64,000 bases of DNA from NCBI GenBank assembly GCA_003510135.1, contig DOKY01000037.1, positions 65,336 through 129,335 on the forward strand, given 5' to 3'. Under the pieces are notes generated by a model. It ran no database searches and was not told where the DNA came from. It saw only the letters and a program-made list of their open reading frames with translations. The DNA comes from Pseudothermotoga sp. Its GTDB lineage: Bacteria > Thermotogota > Thermotogae > Thermotogales > DSM-5069. Both the position numbers and the translations under genes were made by a program. Of the stretch, positions 43,643 to 52,528 are shown one piece after another; within the stretch, counting starts at the first letter, position 1, and the number at the start of each line of letters is the position of its first letter.

Positions 43643-45457
43643 GTGCTTCGATCGGTCGATTTAGTGAACGACTACTTGAAGAAAAACGACTGGCGGGTTT
43701 ATGAGAATTCTAACATGTCCTATTCACTTCAGGGAATGAATCACTATGTTTATTCTTCCATCGTGGCGAGATACTGGCTCGAGGAGATTTATCCTGAAGA
43801 GGTCGGTCGGGCACACGTAAGCGGTGATTTGCACATACACGATCTGGGCTCCCTGTCCGTTTACTGCGTGGGCTGGAGTTTGGAGGACTTGCTCATGAAG
43901 GGTCTGACGGGTGTGGAGGGAAAGGTTTCCAGCAAACCAGCCAAGCATTTCAGCAGCGCTCTCGGTCAGGTGGTCAACTTCATGTTCACATTACAGGGAG
44001 AGGCGGCGGGAGCGATAGCTTTTTCCAACTTCGACACACTGCTCGCCCCTTTTATTGCGTACGATGGACTGAGCTACAGCCAGGTCAAGCAAGCCATTCA
44101 GGAGTTCATCTTCAATCTGAACGTTCCAACGCGAACGGGTTTTCAGACACCCTTCACCAATTTGAGCTTCGATTTGGTTGTCCCGCGGCACATGCGCGAA
44201 GAAAAGGTGATCGTTAACGGAAAGCGGCAAACGCACACCTATAGAGAGTTTCAGAACGAAATGGACATGCTCAACAGAGCATTTTGGGAAGTGATGCTGG
44301 AAGGGGACGCGCAGGGCAGGATTTTCACCTTTCCCATACCCACCTACGCCATCACGAAAGACTTTCCCTGGGACTTTGAGCAATTCAAACTCCTGTGGGA
44401 ACTGACCGCAAAGTATGGGGTGCCGTACTTTTCGAACTTCGTCAACAGCGACATGGATCCTTCCGATGTCAGAAGCATGTGCTGCAGATTGCGCCTGGAC
44501 AACGCGTCGGTCAGGACGAGATTGTCACAGTTTCTGGTTCAGAAGGATGAACTTGTCAGAAAAGGTGGAGGCCTGTTCGGTGCCAACCCCTTGACTGGTA
44601 GCATCGGTGTGGTCACGATAAACATTCCGAGAATCGCCCATCTTTCATCCGACGAAGATGAGTTCTTCGAAAGACTCTCTAAGCTCATGGAACTCGCGAA
44701 AGAGAGCTTGGAGATCAAAAGGGCAGTCTTAGAAGAGCTCACGGAGCAGGGGTTGTATCCGTATTCAAAATTCTACCTTTCTGACGTTCACATGCTGACG
44801 AACAGTTACTGGTCGAACCATTTTTCGACGATAGGTTTGGTAGGCATGCACGAAGCCTGTGTGAACTTTCTAGGTGTTGGAATAGACTCTGAAGAAGGCA
44901 GGCAATTTGCGGTAAAAGTTCTACAGTTCATGAGGGAAAAGTTGTTGCAGTTTCAGAGAGAGACAGACAATCTGTACAATCTTGAGGCCACACCCGCCGA
45001 GGGCGTTAGCTACAGGTTCGCAAGGATAGACAAAAGGAGTTTCCCGGATATCTACACGAGCGGGGTCAACGAACCTTTCTACACCAATTCCACACAACTT
45101 CCCGTGGATGGTGAGTACGATCTGTCTTACGTACTCGAGCATCAAGATGCGCTCCAGTCGCTCTACACCGGCGGTACGGTGCTACACATCTATCTCGGTG
45201 AGGCGATCGAGGCTGAAACAGTCCCACAGCTGTTGAAATCTGTCTTTCACCGCTATGCAATGCCGTATCTGACTTTGACACCGACTTTCAGTGTCTGTCC
45301 AGACCACGGGTATCTGCGTGGCGAAGTGCGAACATGTCCACGGTGCGGTAAACCCGCCGAGGTCTATTCTCGAGTGGTTGGTTATTACAGGCCGGTGAAG
45401 AGCTGGAACAGAGGAAAGAGGGAAGAATTCAGCTTGAGGAGGGCTGTGAGAATTTGA
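43643..45457 (+). CDS. nrdD: Anaerobic ribonucleoside-triphosphate reductase
   Basis: Class III reductase making dNTPs without oxygen through a glycyl radical. The ten-strand barrel region contains SGDLHIHDLG, TGFQTPFTN and GSIGVVTINIPR. The C-terminus has the zinc site (CPDHGYL and CPRCG) and the glycyl radical site RVVGYYRPVKSWN, with Gly at about residue 580 of 604. There is no N-terminal ATP-cone, so classical dATP overall inhibition is unlikely. GTG 43643 follows GGGAGGTGG. Regulated by NrdR boxes; translated with nrdG. Confidence 0.96.
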   Translation: MLRSVDLVNDYLKKNDWRVYENSNMSYSLQGMNHYVYSSIVARYWLEEIYPEEVGRAHVSGDLHIHDLGSLSVYCVGWSLEDLLMKGLTGVEGKVSSKPAKHFSSALGQVVNFMFTLQGEAAGAIAFSNFDTLLAPFIAYDGLSYSQVKQAIQEFIFNLNVPTRTGFQTPFTNLSFDLVVPRHMREEKVIVNGKRQTHTYREFQNEMDMLNRAFWEVMLEGDAQGRIFTFPIPTYAITKDFPWDFEQFKLLWELTAKYGVPYFSNFVNSDMDPSDVRSMCCRLRLDNASVRTRLSQFLVQKDELVRKGGGLFGANPLTGSIGVVTINIPRIAHLSSDEDEFFERLSKLMELAKESLEIKRAVLEELTEQGLYPYSKFYLSDVHMLTNSYWSNHFSTIGLVGMHEACVNFLGVGIDSEEGRQFAVKVLQFMREKLLQFQRETDNLYNLEATPAEGVSYRFARIDKRSFPDIYTSGVNEPFYTNSTQLPVDGEYDLSYVLEHQDALQSLYTGGTVLHIYLGEAIEAETVPQLLKSVFHRYAMPYLTLTPTFSVCPDHGYLRGEVRTCPRCGKPAEVYSRVVGYYRPVKSWNRGKREEFSLRRAVRI

Positions 45458-46128
45458 AATTCGCAAGAACTGTCCTGACGAGTCTTCTGGACTATCCAAA
45501 GTCGATTTCGATCGTTCTGTTCACTGTCGGGTGCAATTTCCGTTGTCCTTACTGCCACAATCCCGAACTGGTGCTGGCGAAGGTGAGCATCGCAGAGGAA
45601 GAAGAGATATTTGGAGAAATACGCAAAAGGAACATCACGAATCGTGTTGTGATAACGGGTGGGGAGCCCACGGTACACGATGATCTCCTCAAGTTCGTTC
45701 GAAGACTGAAACGCAACAACTATCTTGTGAAACTCGATACGAACGGGAGCAACCCGAGAATGGTGGAAGATCTCCTTGCTAACGGACTTTTGGATTACGT
45801 TGCGCTCGATATCAAATCAGGAATCGAGAAGTTCCCCACAGTTACGGGTCTCAGCGAAGAATCTGCGAAAGAGATGTTCAAAAACGTCCTTGAGACTTTG
45901 AGACTCTTGAAACGGTACTCAGTTCCACACGAAGTTAGAACCACGTACGTCCCTGGACTGCTGGACGAACGGGATATCGCGGAAATCAAAGAACTTGTTG
46001 GAGACAGCACATGGTATCTTCAACGCTTCAGACCACAAAAGACGCTGAGACCTTTTACCAACGTCATGAACTCGAACTATGAAGACTTGTCGAAGCTCGC
46101 CTCGAAATTCGGAGCGAAAGCGAGGTGA
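45454..46128 (+). CDS. nrdG: NrdD activase (radical SAM)
   Basis: A 224-residue radical SAM enzyme that installs the glycyl radical in NrdD. The cluster motif CX3CX2C is C27, C31, C34 (GCNFRCPYCHN), followed by VITGGEPT. The start is TTG 45454, overlapping the nrdD stop as TTGA. It is longer than E. coli NrdG and closer to the pyruvate formate-lyase activase type used by Thermotoga-like systems. Its end faces the convergent ydcF-like gene. Confidence 0.94.
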   Translation: MKFARTVLTSLLDYPKSISIVLFTVGCNFRCPYCHNPELVLAKVSIAEEEEIFGEIRKRNITNRVVITGGEPTVHDDLLKFVRRLKRNNYLVKLDTNGSNPRMVEDLLANGLLDYVALDIKSGIEKFPTVTGLSEESAKEMFKNVLETLRLLKRYSVPHEVRTTYVPGLLDERDIAEIKELVGDSTWYLQRFRPQKTLRPFTNVMNSNYEDLSKLASKFGAKAR

Positions 46129-46131
46129 ACT

Positions 46132-46875
46132 TCAACGCATTTTGAGCCAGTACCACAGTAAACCCACGATCTCATGAAGGCCGAGCATGTTCGCTTCGAG
46201 CGACTCCTTCGTTGGAACGAAGTCGACCCAGCCTAGCGGGCCATAATCGCACAGATAATCTACAGGGTAAGGATGAACTGCAACGTGGAACTCGCTGAAG
46301 CACATCTTCGCCCTCTTCATGTGCACTGCAGAGGTGACCAAAACCAAATCTTTCAGGTTCAATCTCCTCACAATGCTGCTCACATTCTTCGCGTTCTCGT
46401 AGGTGTTTTTGCTCAGCTCATCGATCAGTATCCTTTCTTTCGGAATTCCGAATCTCTCCGCCAGCTCCGCCATTATCATGGCCTCGGGCTTCTGAGATGA
46501 ACCTGGGAGCGTTCCACCAGAAACTATCAAGAAAGCGTTGTAAGCCTTTGCGAGTTCCACTCCTTGAATAAGCCTCTTAAAGGCGTGGGGGCGCAACTCG
46601 TAACCATCCAGTCCTCTCAGAACGCCCCCGCCCAGGACGATGACAGCATCGCAGCGTTGCAGATCTTCTGCGCGAAAACTTTTCTCCAGAGGCCTCACGA
46701 ACAGGAAGGTGCCCATGCTCGTCGTGACCACGTAAGCGAAGAGAGAGAAAAGCAGAAGTATCGTAGCTCTCCGTTTAGAACTTTTGAACCATACCAAACC
46801 GAGCACGAGGGGTACCGTGACAAACAAACCCGGTGGCAGGACGAACGCTTCCACTATTTTCCGGACGATCAGCAT
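46132..46875 (-). CDS. YdcF/ElyC family DUF218 membrane protein
   Basis: A 247-residue protein with two N-terminal helices (about 10-30 and 38-58) and a cytoplasmic or periplasmic DUF218 domain with DAVIVLGGGV, IVSGGT, SKNTYENA and LVTSAVHMKRA. ElyC-type members affect peptidoglycan precursor use and envelope integrity, but the reaction is unknown. It overlaps the amidohydrolase gene by 7 nt. Confidence 0.85.
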   Translation of the reverse strand: MLIVRKIVEAFVLPPGLFVTVPLVLGLVWFKSSKRRATILLLFSLFAYVVTTSMGTFLFVRPLEKSFRAEDLQRCDAVIVLGGGVLRGLDGYELRPHAFKRLIQGVELAKAYNAFLIVSGGTLPGSSQKPEAMIMAELAERFGIPKERILIDELSKNTYENAKNVSSIVRRLNLKDLVLVTSAVHMKRAKMCFSEFHVAVHPYPVDYLCDYGPLGWVDFVPTKESLEANMLGLHEIVGLLWYWLKMR

Positions 46876-48050
46876 GATCCTTTCAACAACTCTGTCACCA
46901 GGCTCACGTGCATCTGTACACCTACGATCAGTGCGTCCTCGTCAATATCGTAATAGGGCGAATGGTGAGGCTTGTCCAGCCCCTTTTCCGCGTTCGCTGA
47001 ACCCACCAGATAGAACACGCCCGGCACCCTCTGCAGGAAGAACGACATGTCCTCGCCGCCCATCGACGGTGGAACTTCCACGACTCTGTCTTTCCCAACA
47101 ACCTTTTCCGCAACCTTTTGGACCACTTTCGTCAGATCAGGATCGTTGATCAGCACCGCCGTACCGTCTTTGTAGTCCAGTTCGAACTCCATTCCATAAG
47201 CATCGCAGATGCCGCGCACCATCTGCTCCATCCTCTGCTTTATCGTGCTGCGCACCTGCTCGTTCAGCGTTCTGACCGTTCCTTCCAGTGTTGCAGTTTC
47301 TGGAATTATGTTGAACGCCGTACCAGCGTGTATTTTTCCAACCGTTACAACCGCGCTCTCAAGTGGATCGACATTTCTGCTCACGAGGGTTTGCATCGCG
47401 AGTACGAGTTCACTCGCTACCACAACGGGATCCTTGCACACGTGTGGATAAGCACCATGTCCACCTTTTCCTTTGAGAACTATCCTGAACTCGTCCGCCG
47501 CCGCGAGCAGTGCTCCCGCACGTACCCCAACTGTTCCCACGGGCAACGCGTTCCAAAGATGAATCCCGAACGCAAAGTCAACTTTCGGATTTTCCAGCAC
47601 GCCTTCCTCTATCATGGGTAGGGCACCACCCGGTGGGAAGCGTTCCTCAGACGGCTGAAAGACGAACTTGACGTTTCCGCAGAGCTCGTTCTTTCTGCTC
47701 GCGAGAACTTTCGCCGCCACGAGCAACATCGCCGTGTGACCGTCGTGACCACACGCATGCATTGCACCGTCGATCCTGGATTTGTAAGGCACATCGTTGA
47801 GTTCTTGTAGCGGTAAGGCATCCATGTCCGCCCTCAGCATGATCGTTTTGCCAGGCCCGGCACCTCTAAGAAGGCCAACAACACCAGTTTTGGCGACGTT
47901 GCACTTCACTTCCAGTCCGAGTGACTCAAGATATTCTGCGACGATCTGAGAAGTTTTGTGAAGGTCAAATTCTATCTCCGGGTACATGTGAAAAGTTCTA
48001 CGGAGTTGAACCACCTCGTCCCTCAACTTCAGCACTTCCGGCTCGATCAT
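46869..48050 (-). CDS. M20 family amidohydrolase/carboxypeptidase
   Basis: A 393-residue metal-dependent hydrolase of the M20D group (N-acyl amino acid or aminoacyl-conjugate hydrolases). It has FHMYPEIEFDLHKT, LRADMDALPLQE, the metal ligands in HACGHDGHT, EEGVLENPKVDFAFGIHLWNALPVG and the dimerisation lid domain in the middle (about 180-295). The physiological substrate is not clear. Confidence 0.9.
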   Translation of the reverse strand: MIEPEVLKLRDEVVQLRRTFHMYPEIEFDLHKTSQIVAEYLESLGLEVKCNVAKTGVVGLLRGAGPGKTIMLRADMDALPLQELNDVPYKSRIDGAMHACGHDGHTAMLLVAAKVLASRKNELCGNVKFVFQPSEERFPPGGALPMIEEGVLENPKVDFAFGIHLWNALPVGTVGVRAGALLAAADEFRIVLKGKGGHGAYPHVCKDPVVVASELVLAMQTLVSRNVDPLESAVVTVGKIHAGTAFNIIPETATLEGTVRTLNEQVRSTIKQRMEQMVRGICDAYGMEFELDYKDGTAVLINDPDLTKVVQKVAEKVVGKDRVVEVPPSMGGEDMSFFLQRVPGVFYLVGSANAEKGLDKPHHSPYYDIDEDALIVGVQMHVSLVTELLKGSC

Positions 48051-48062
48051 CTTCCTGCCCCC

Positions 48063-48266
48063 TCAACCTGCAGACGTCACCTTGTGGATGACCACCCGCG
48101 AACCGGCCCTTATGAGCCTGTCTTCCGTATAGAGTTTTCCATCGACTTGCACAAGGTGTTCGAGCGGATTGAGTCTCAACTCGTTCAACAACTGTTTCAC
48201 CGTCAGTGATTTTTCGAGTTCGATCGTTTTGCCCTGGTATAACACAACTATTCTTCTATTATCCAC
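48063..48266 (-). CDS. ThiS/MoaD-like ubiquitin-fold protein without GG tail
   Basis: A 67-residue beta-grasp protein (GKTIELEKSLTVKQLLNEL, then HLVQVDGKLYTEDRLIRAGSRVVIHKV). It looks like ThiS, the sulfur carrier for thiazole synthesis, but ends SAG instead of GG, so activation as a thiocarboxylate is uncertain. The listed GTG 48266 overlaps pduL by 19 nt; an internal GTG after AGAAGAATAG is possible. No other thiamin gene is nearby. Confidence 0.7.
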   Translation of the reverse strand: MDNRRIVVLYQGKTIELEKSLTVKQLLNELRLNPLEHLVQVDGKLYTEDRLIRAGSRVVIHKVTSAG

Positions 48267-48835
48267 ACCAGATCACCGTTGTTCAACAACGCTGCGTTGG
48301 CTTCGTCTGTATCAACGTGAAATTCCAGGGCGAACTTTTCGCTGACCCTTATCAGCACGTCGTCGAATATCAACCTGCGGCCCTCTTTTTCGCACAACAC
48401 CTTCACCAGGTCCTTGTCCTTCACACCATAACGTTCTGCGTCCTTAGGATGCATATGGATGTGCCTCTTGGCGAGGATGACGCCCCTGTTTTTCACGACG
48501 ACACCCTTCGGTCCAACGATAACGATCCCCGGGGAATTCTCTATGTCTCCCGAATCTCTCACAGGTGGGTTCAGACCTAGCTTGAAGGCGTCCGTCCTGG
48601 AGACCTCAATCTGTGTCTCTTTCCTGACAGGTCCCAGCACCCTCACACCTTCGATGGCACCTTTTGGCCCAACAATTATGACTTTTTCGTCCGCAGCGAA
48701 CTGACCAGGCTGACCGAGGTCCTTGATGGGTTTCAGTTCGTAACCCTTGCCAAACAGAATCTCGAGATCCTCTCTCGACAGATGCACGTGCCTATTGCTC
48801 ACCCCAACAATGATGCCGGGTTCTTTCTTTTTCAT
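48248..48835 (-). CDS. pduL: Phosphate acyltransferase PduL
   Basis: A 195-residue phosphotransacylase that swaps CoA and phosphate on acetyl or propanoyl groups; with acetate kinase it yields ATP in fermentation. Two beta-barrel repeats hold the zinc-binding histidines in SNRHVHLS and KRHIHMHP. There is no microcompartment signal extension, so a cytosolic fermentation role is likely. ATG 48835 follows AAGGAGAG; ATG 48841 is too close to that site. Confidence 0.93.
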   Translation of the reverse strand: MKKKEPGIIVGVSNRHVHLSREDLEILFGKGYELKPIKDLGQPGQFAADEKVIIVGPKGAIEGVRVLGPVRKETQIEVSRTDAFKLGLNPPVRDSGDIENSPGIVIVGPKGVVVKNRGVILAKRHIHMHPKDAERYGVKDKDLVKVLCEKEGRRLIFDDVLIRVSEKFALEFHVDTDEANAALLNNGDLVWIIEE

Positions 48836-48837
48836 GC

Positions 48838-49929
48838 TCATCTCTCCTTTCTCGCCGGGTTTATCAAGGCTTCTCTCTTTCTTATATATATACCATCGAT
48901 GGTTTTCAAACATATTTCGAACGGACCCCGACGGACGCTCAACCAGCCTAAACCCGCAATCGCCAGCTCCTCAGAAACGTCCAGCTCGAACCTCTTTTCC
49001 TGAAAGTTCAAGCTCTCCATTGGCAACTCCTCTGGATCGAATGGGGGAACGAGGAGTTTCCCGTACTGTCTTTTCCAAAGTGTATCAGCCTTGACTTTCC
49101 TGGTCTGGTGGAACTTCACAGCTTCGTTTGCAAAGATCTGAAAAATAGGTCTCAGCTCCGATCTGAAGTCGATATCCAGCCTGCACACTCCTCCAAGAAA
49201 AATGACACTGTTTTTGTCGGGTTTGAACGTGAATCTGCTCAGATGATCTGTGTGGGTGAGTTTTTTCTGACTTTCCGGGCTCAAGAAATCTATCAGTCTG
49301 CGATTGGTGATAACACCTGGTGAGTCGAACAAGACAGTGTTGGACAACTTCGCGCGTATCAGCCCTAAGGTTGTTCCTGGGAACGGTGTAACGCTCACAT
49401 CCTTCCCGGTAATCTCTTTAAAGAGCGAAGATTTTCCAACGTTCGTCACACCGACGAAGAGGACCCGGCGAAACTCGAGGAGCTTCTCTTTGAGCCTTCG
49501 CAGACCGTAACGCCTCGTCGCGCTGGTGAGAATCACGTCAAGCGGCTCGTCCCCGACTTGTCTTCTCACCCAGCTCTCTATTTCCTGAACAGTTACAGCC
49601 CTTGGAAGCAGATCGATCTTGTTCACGACGAGAATCTTTTTGACTGAAGAGAGGGCTTCAAAGATCTTTGGATCGTAGCTACCCTCGAAGTCAGTGATAT
49701 CGATAATCCAAACTACGACGTCCACATTTTTGATGATGTTTATGAGTTGAGCCCAAAAATCTTGGAATTGAACGGGCATCAGTTTACCATAATGCCTCGC
49801 CCTGAAGCATCTTTGACACAGTACCTCTTCTCCGGCTAAGGTTCTTTTCTCGAAGACCTCCTTGGGTATGTAACCCGGCAACGTTTCGTCCTCATGCTGG
49901 ATCTCGGCGCCACATCCTTTACACTTCAC
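48838..49929 (-). CDS. yqeH: YqeH-type circularly permuted GTPase
   Basis: A 363-residue GTPase acting in 30S assembly. An N-terminal zinc finger (CKGCGAEIQ with CQRC) is followed by permuted G motifs: VNKID (G4) before GVTNVGKSSL (G1) and DSPG (G3). The C-terminal domain ends in a basic tail. It follows yqeG as in Firmicutes, and the start is GTG 49929. Confidence 0.94.
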   Translation of the reverse strand: MKCKGCGAEIQHEDETLPGYIPKEVFEKRTLAGEEVLCQRCFRARHYGKLMPVQFQDFWAQLINIIKNVDVVVWIIDITDFEGSYDPKIFEALSSVKKILVVNKIDLLPRAVTVQEIESWVRRQVGDEPLDVILTSATRRYGLRRLKEKLLEFRRVLFVGVTNVGKSSLFKEITGKDVSVTPFPGTTLGLIRAKLSNTVLFDSPGVITNRRLIDFLSPESQKKLTHTDHLSRFTFKPDKNSVIFLGGVCRLDIDFRSELRPIFQIFANEAVKFHQTRKVKADTLWKRQYGKLLVPPFDPEELPMESLNFQEKRFELDVSEELAIAGLGWLSVRRGPFEICLKTIDGIYIRKREALINPARKER

Positions 49930-49932
49930 CGT

Positions 49933-50418
49933 TCATCTTCCCTTCCAGCACCTGAGCAGGACTTTCTCGAAGATTCTGAGCAGCTTTGTGCCAAAGAATT
50001 CTCTGTCGGACAGAGGATTCACCTTGATCGTGTAGAAACCGAACCTCTTTCCTGTGATCACGTCGGTGAAGATCTGATCGCCAACGAACACCACCCGGGA
50101 AGGTTCAAGATCTTGGAAGATCTTTCTCAGCTTTGTGGAAAAAGGTTTCCCGGCACGCCATATAACGTTGAAATCGTTGAGGCCCTTCAACTTTCTTGGC
50201 CGACCGTTCGACACGATCAAGATTCTGGCCCCTTTTGCTTTCAGACGTTCCAGCAGGTCTTTGAAACCTTTCTCGATTTCGGCGTTCCTCCAAAGTCCAA
50301 GAGTGTTGTCGAAGTCAAAGACGAACACATCCCTTCCCATTGAAAGGTACTTCTCGATCTCTAACTTCTTCAGATCGTTTACAAACTCATCGGGTTTGAG
50401 AAAATCAAATAGTCCCAC
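49933..50418 (-). CDS. yqeG: YqeG family HAD-type phosphatase
   Basis: A 161-residue HAD IIIA phosphatase with FDFDNTLG (catalytic Asp), IVSNG and GDQIFTDVITG. Its substrate is unknown; related Gep4 acts on phosphatidylglycerophosphate, which is a candidate. It overlaps the DUF4911 gene by 14 nt and precedes yqeH. Confidence 0.9.
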   Translation of the reverse strand: MGLFDFLKPDEFVNDLKKLEIEKYLSMGRDVFVFDFDNTLGLWRNAEIEKGFKDLLERLKAKGARILIVSNGRPRKLKGLNDFNVIWRAGKPFSTKLRKIFQDLEPSRVVFVGDQIFTDVITGKRFGFYTIKVNPLSDREFFGTKLLRIFEKVLLRCWKGR

Positions 50419-50632
50419 GGTTCAACCTCACGTCTACAAGTTCGAATTTCACACAGTTTTTGACGCTGTGTAAGAAATTCAGCAACTCGTCCAGCAGATC
50501 TGCGGGCACGAGTATTCTCAACACACCATTTTCGTACTTTCTCATGTTCAGAAGGTTGTCCTCGACTTCGAGTATGTAGCTCAGCGTGTGAACATCGCTG
50601 CTGTCCATTTTCAAGTACACATCGTACTCCAC
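50405..50632 (-). CDS. DUF4911 domain protein
   Basis: A 75-residue protein with alternating strands and helices (YILEVEDNLLNMRKYENG, then LRILVPADLLDELLNFL), which fits the small DUF4911 family of unknown role. I prefer GTG 50632 after GGGTGAGAGC; the longer reading frame upstream would run across the divergent rplI promoter. First gene of the yqeGH group. Confidence 0.65.
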   Translation of the reverse strand: MEYDVYLKMDSSDVHTLSYILEVEDNLLNMRKYENGVLRILVPADLLDELLNFLHSVKNCVKFELVDVRLNRGTI

Positions 50633-50714
50633 GCTCTCACCCAAAAAAGTATATCCCACGAATACCTTTCTCGTGATGAACTGCTCTTTGTGCTGTTGAA
50701 ACGAAAGATAAATT

Positions 50715-50745
50715 TTGAAGCGCAGGCTGATCAAACAAGTATAAT
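50715..50745 (+). promoter_or_regulatory. Promoter of rplI operon
   Basis: TTGAAG (50715-50720), a 19-nt spacer and a perfect TATAAT (50740-50745), about 25 nt before the rplI start. Spacing is slightly long. Confidence 0.6.
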
Positions 50746-50770
50746 GAATTTGAGGAAGGGGGAAAGAAGG

Positions 50771-51226
50771 GTGAAGGTCATATTGCTCAAGGATATCCCT
50801 GGCGTGGGAAAAGCCAACGAAGTGAAGGAAGTAAGCGACGGGTACGCAAGGAACTATTTGATACCCCGAGGCCTCGCAAGGCCCGCCACAGAGGGCGAGA
50901 TCAAAAGAATAGAGAACGAAAGAGCTTTGAAGGAACACAAGGAAGACCTGATGCGCAAAAGGAGCGAAGAGATCCTAAAGCAACTTCAAAGGAAAGTACA
51001 CAAGATCGAAGCTAAAGCAGGGGCAGGAGGGAAACTCTTCGGGGCTCTCACGGGCGTGGCACTCGCAGAAATTTTGAGTGGCAGCGTCGGAACGCAAATC
51101 GACAAGAGATGGATAGAACTCGAAAAACCTATCAAGGAGACAGGAACATACGACGTAAAACTGAGGCTTCCCGGGGGTGTCAAAGGTACGGTCAAAGTGG
51201 AAGTCATCGCTGAACAGAAGGAGTGA
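50771..51226 (+). CDS. rplI: 50S ribosomal protein L9
   Basis: A 151-residue protein with the N-terminal L9 signature (LKDIPGVGKANEVKEVSDGYARNYLIP in part), the long central helix and a C-terminal domain ending in LRLPGGVKGTVKVEV. GTG 50771 follows GGGGGAAAG. The reading frame continues upstream past the true start, which is noise. Its stop is six bases before the CTG start of rnz. Confidence 0.97.
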   Translation: MKVILLKDIPGVGKANEVKEVSDGYARNYLIPRGLARPATEGEIKRIENERALKEHKEDLMRKRSEEILKQLQRKVHKIEAKAGAGGKLFGALTGVALAEILSGSVGTQIDKRWIELEKPIKETGTYDVKLRLPGGVKGTVKVEVIAEQKE

Positions 51227-51232
51227 AGGACA

Positions 51233-52069
51233 CTGATACTTCAAATATACTCTAAGGCACTGTATTCGACCTGGATTTACTATGCTCCGGAAAGGATCCT
51301 GTTCGACGCCGGTGAAGGCGTTTCGTTGACTATGGCGAACAGGATTTACGCCATAAAGTACATCTTTCTCACTCACGGTCACGTTGACCACATATCCGGT
51401 CTGTGGACGATAATAAACTCGCGCAACAACTCGATGGGTGACAGAGAAAAACCCCTAACGATATATTACCCGAAAGGGAACACGGCAGTTGAAGAATGGC
51501 TCCAGTTCATCCTGAAGGTGAATGGAAGCCTAAGGTTCGAGCTGAGTTTCGTTCCCATAGTTGCTGGCCAGAGGATCTTTCTCAGGCAGGCTGGAAGTTT
51601 TTCAAGGTACATCGTGCCTTTTAAGGTCAGGCACACACAGTACGATCAGAGTTTCGGCTACAACGTGATCGAAGTGCGAAGAAGGTTGAAAGAAGAATTC
51701 AAGAACCTGAAAGAATCTGAGATCGCGCGCCTTTCCAAGGAACTTGGCCAAGAGAAGATCACAGAATCGTACGAAAAGAAGGTTCTCACCATCTCTGGCG
51801 ATACCTATGGAATAGACCCGTCGGACGCGTTCGAAACGGAGATACTCCTGCACGAGTGCACCTTCTTGAAAAAGGAAGACAGGAAGATGAACGCACACGC
51901 TGCGCTGGATGAAGTACTCTCCATCGCCAGAGAGGCGAGGGTAAAAAAACTCGTTCTCTATCACATTTCGACGCGTTACTCCGGAAAGATCGAAAAATAT
52001 CTGAAGAACCTGACCGAAGAACCGTTCGAAGTCTACTATGTGGACCCGAACGAACTGTTCATCATGTGA
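51233..52069 (+). CDS. rnz: Ribonuclease Z with CTG start
   Basis: A 278-residue metallo-beta-lactamase fold nuclease that cuts tRNA precursors at the 3' end. The zinc motif LTHGHVDHISG, SGDTYG, LHECTF and LYHISTRY are present. All normal starts up to TTG 51326 fall after the first conserved strands (SKALYSTWIYYAPERILFD). In frame, CTG 51233 lies nine bases after GAAGGAG and aligns with the Met of T. maritima RNase Z (from memory), giving almost the same length. ATA 51236 is the only nearby alternative. It follows rplI by six bases. Confidence 0.92.
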   Translation: MILQIYSKALYSTWIYYAPERILFDAGEGVSLTMANRIYAIKYIFLTHGHVDHISGLWTIINSRNNSMGDREKPLTIYYPKGNTAVEEWLQFILKVNGSLRFELSFVPIVAGQRIFLRQAGSFSRYIVPFKVRHTQYDQSFGYNVIEVRRRLKEEFKNLKESEIARLSKELGQEKITESYEKKVLTISGDTYGIDPSDAFETEILLHECTFLKKEDRKMNAHAALDEVLSIAREARVKKLVLYHISTRYSGKIEKYLKNLTEEPFEVYYVDPNELFIM

Positions 52070-52081
52070 GGAGGTGAAAAC

Positions 52082-52528
52082 ATGGAACCATACATCTTCT
52101 GGCTCATCCTCGGGGTGGTGCTGGTCGTGGCTGAGATCCTCACTCCCACTTTCTTCTTTTTCTGGTTCGCCCTCGGTGCTTTTGCGGCGGCTGGTGCGAG
52201 CTTTCTCTCAGGCACGATAGTGCAGCTAATCACTTTCATGGGTGTGTCAGCTGCTTTTGTTCTTTTGACGAGACCGTTCGCCAAGAAACTCACCAAATCC
52301 GAACCGAGGAAGATCCACATCGATGAGATAATAGGTAAGGAGGCGATAGTGATCGAGACCATAGACAACAAACAGGGCAAGGGTCTTGTGAAGGTCAACG
52401 GTGAAATCTGGAGAGCGTATTCCGATTCGGATGATGTGACGATCGAAGAGGGTCAAAAGGTAACGATCCTGAAGGTGGAAGGTGCCCACGTGGTGGTGCA
52501 CAAAATTGAAAGGGGTGGTGAATCATGA
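52082..52528 (+). CDS. nfeD: NfeD family membrane protein
   Basis: A 148-residue short NfeD: three or four N-terminal helices (about 5-65) and a C-terminal OB-fold (about 75-145, [26 protein letters not shown]). NfeD proteins partner SPFH/stomatin proteins, and the next gene, overlapping by ATGA, encodes one. Confidence 0.92.
   Translation: MEPYIFWLILGVVLVVAEILTPTFFFFWFALGAFAAAGASFLSGTIVQLITFMGVSAAFVLLTRPFAKKLTKSEPRKIHIDEIIGKEAIVIETIDNKQGKGLVKVNGEIWRAYSDSDDVTIEEGQKVTILKVEGAHVVVHKIERGGES

Noticed and set aside
50588..50770. N-terminal extension of L9 by 61 residues
   Set aside because: The extension covers the promoter and a divergent gene; GTG 50771 with its SD gives the normal L9 N-terminus.
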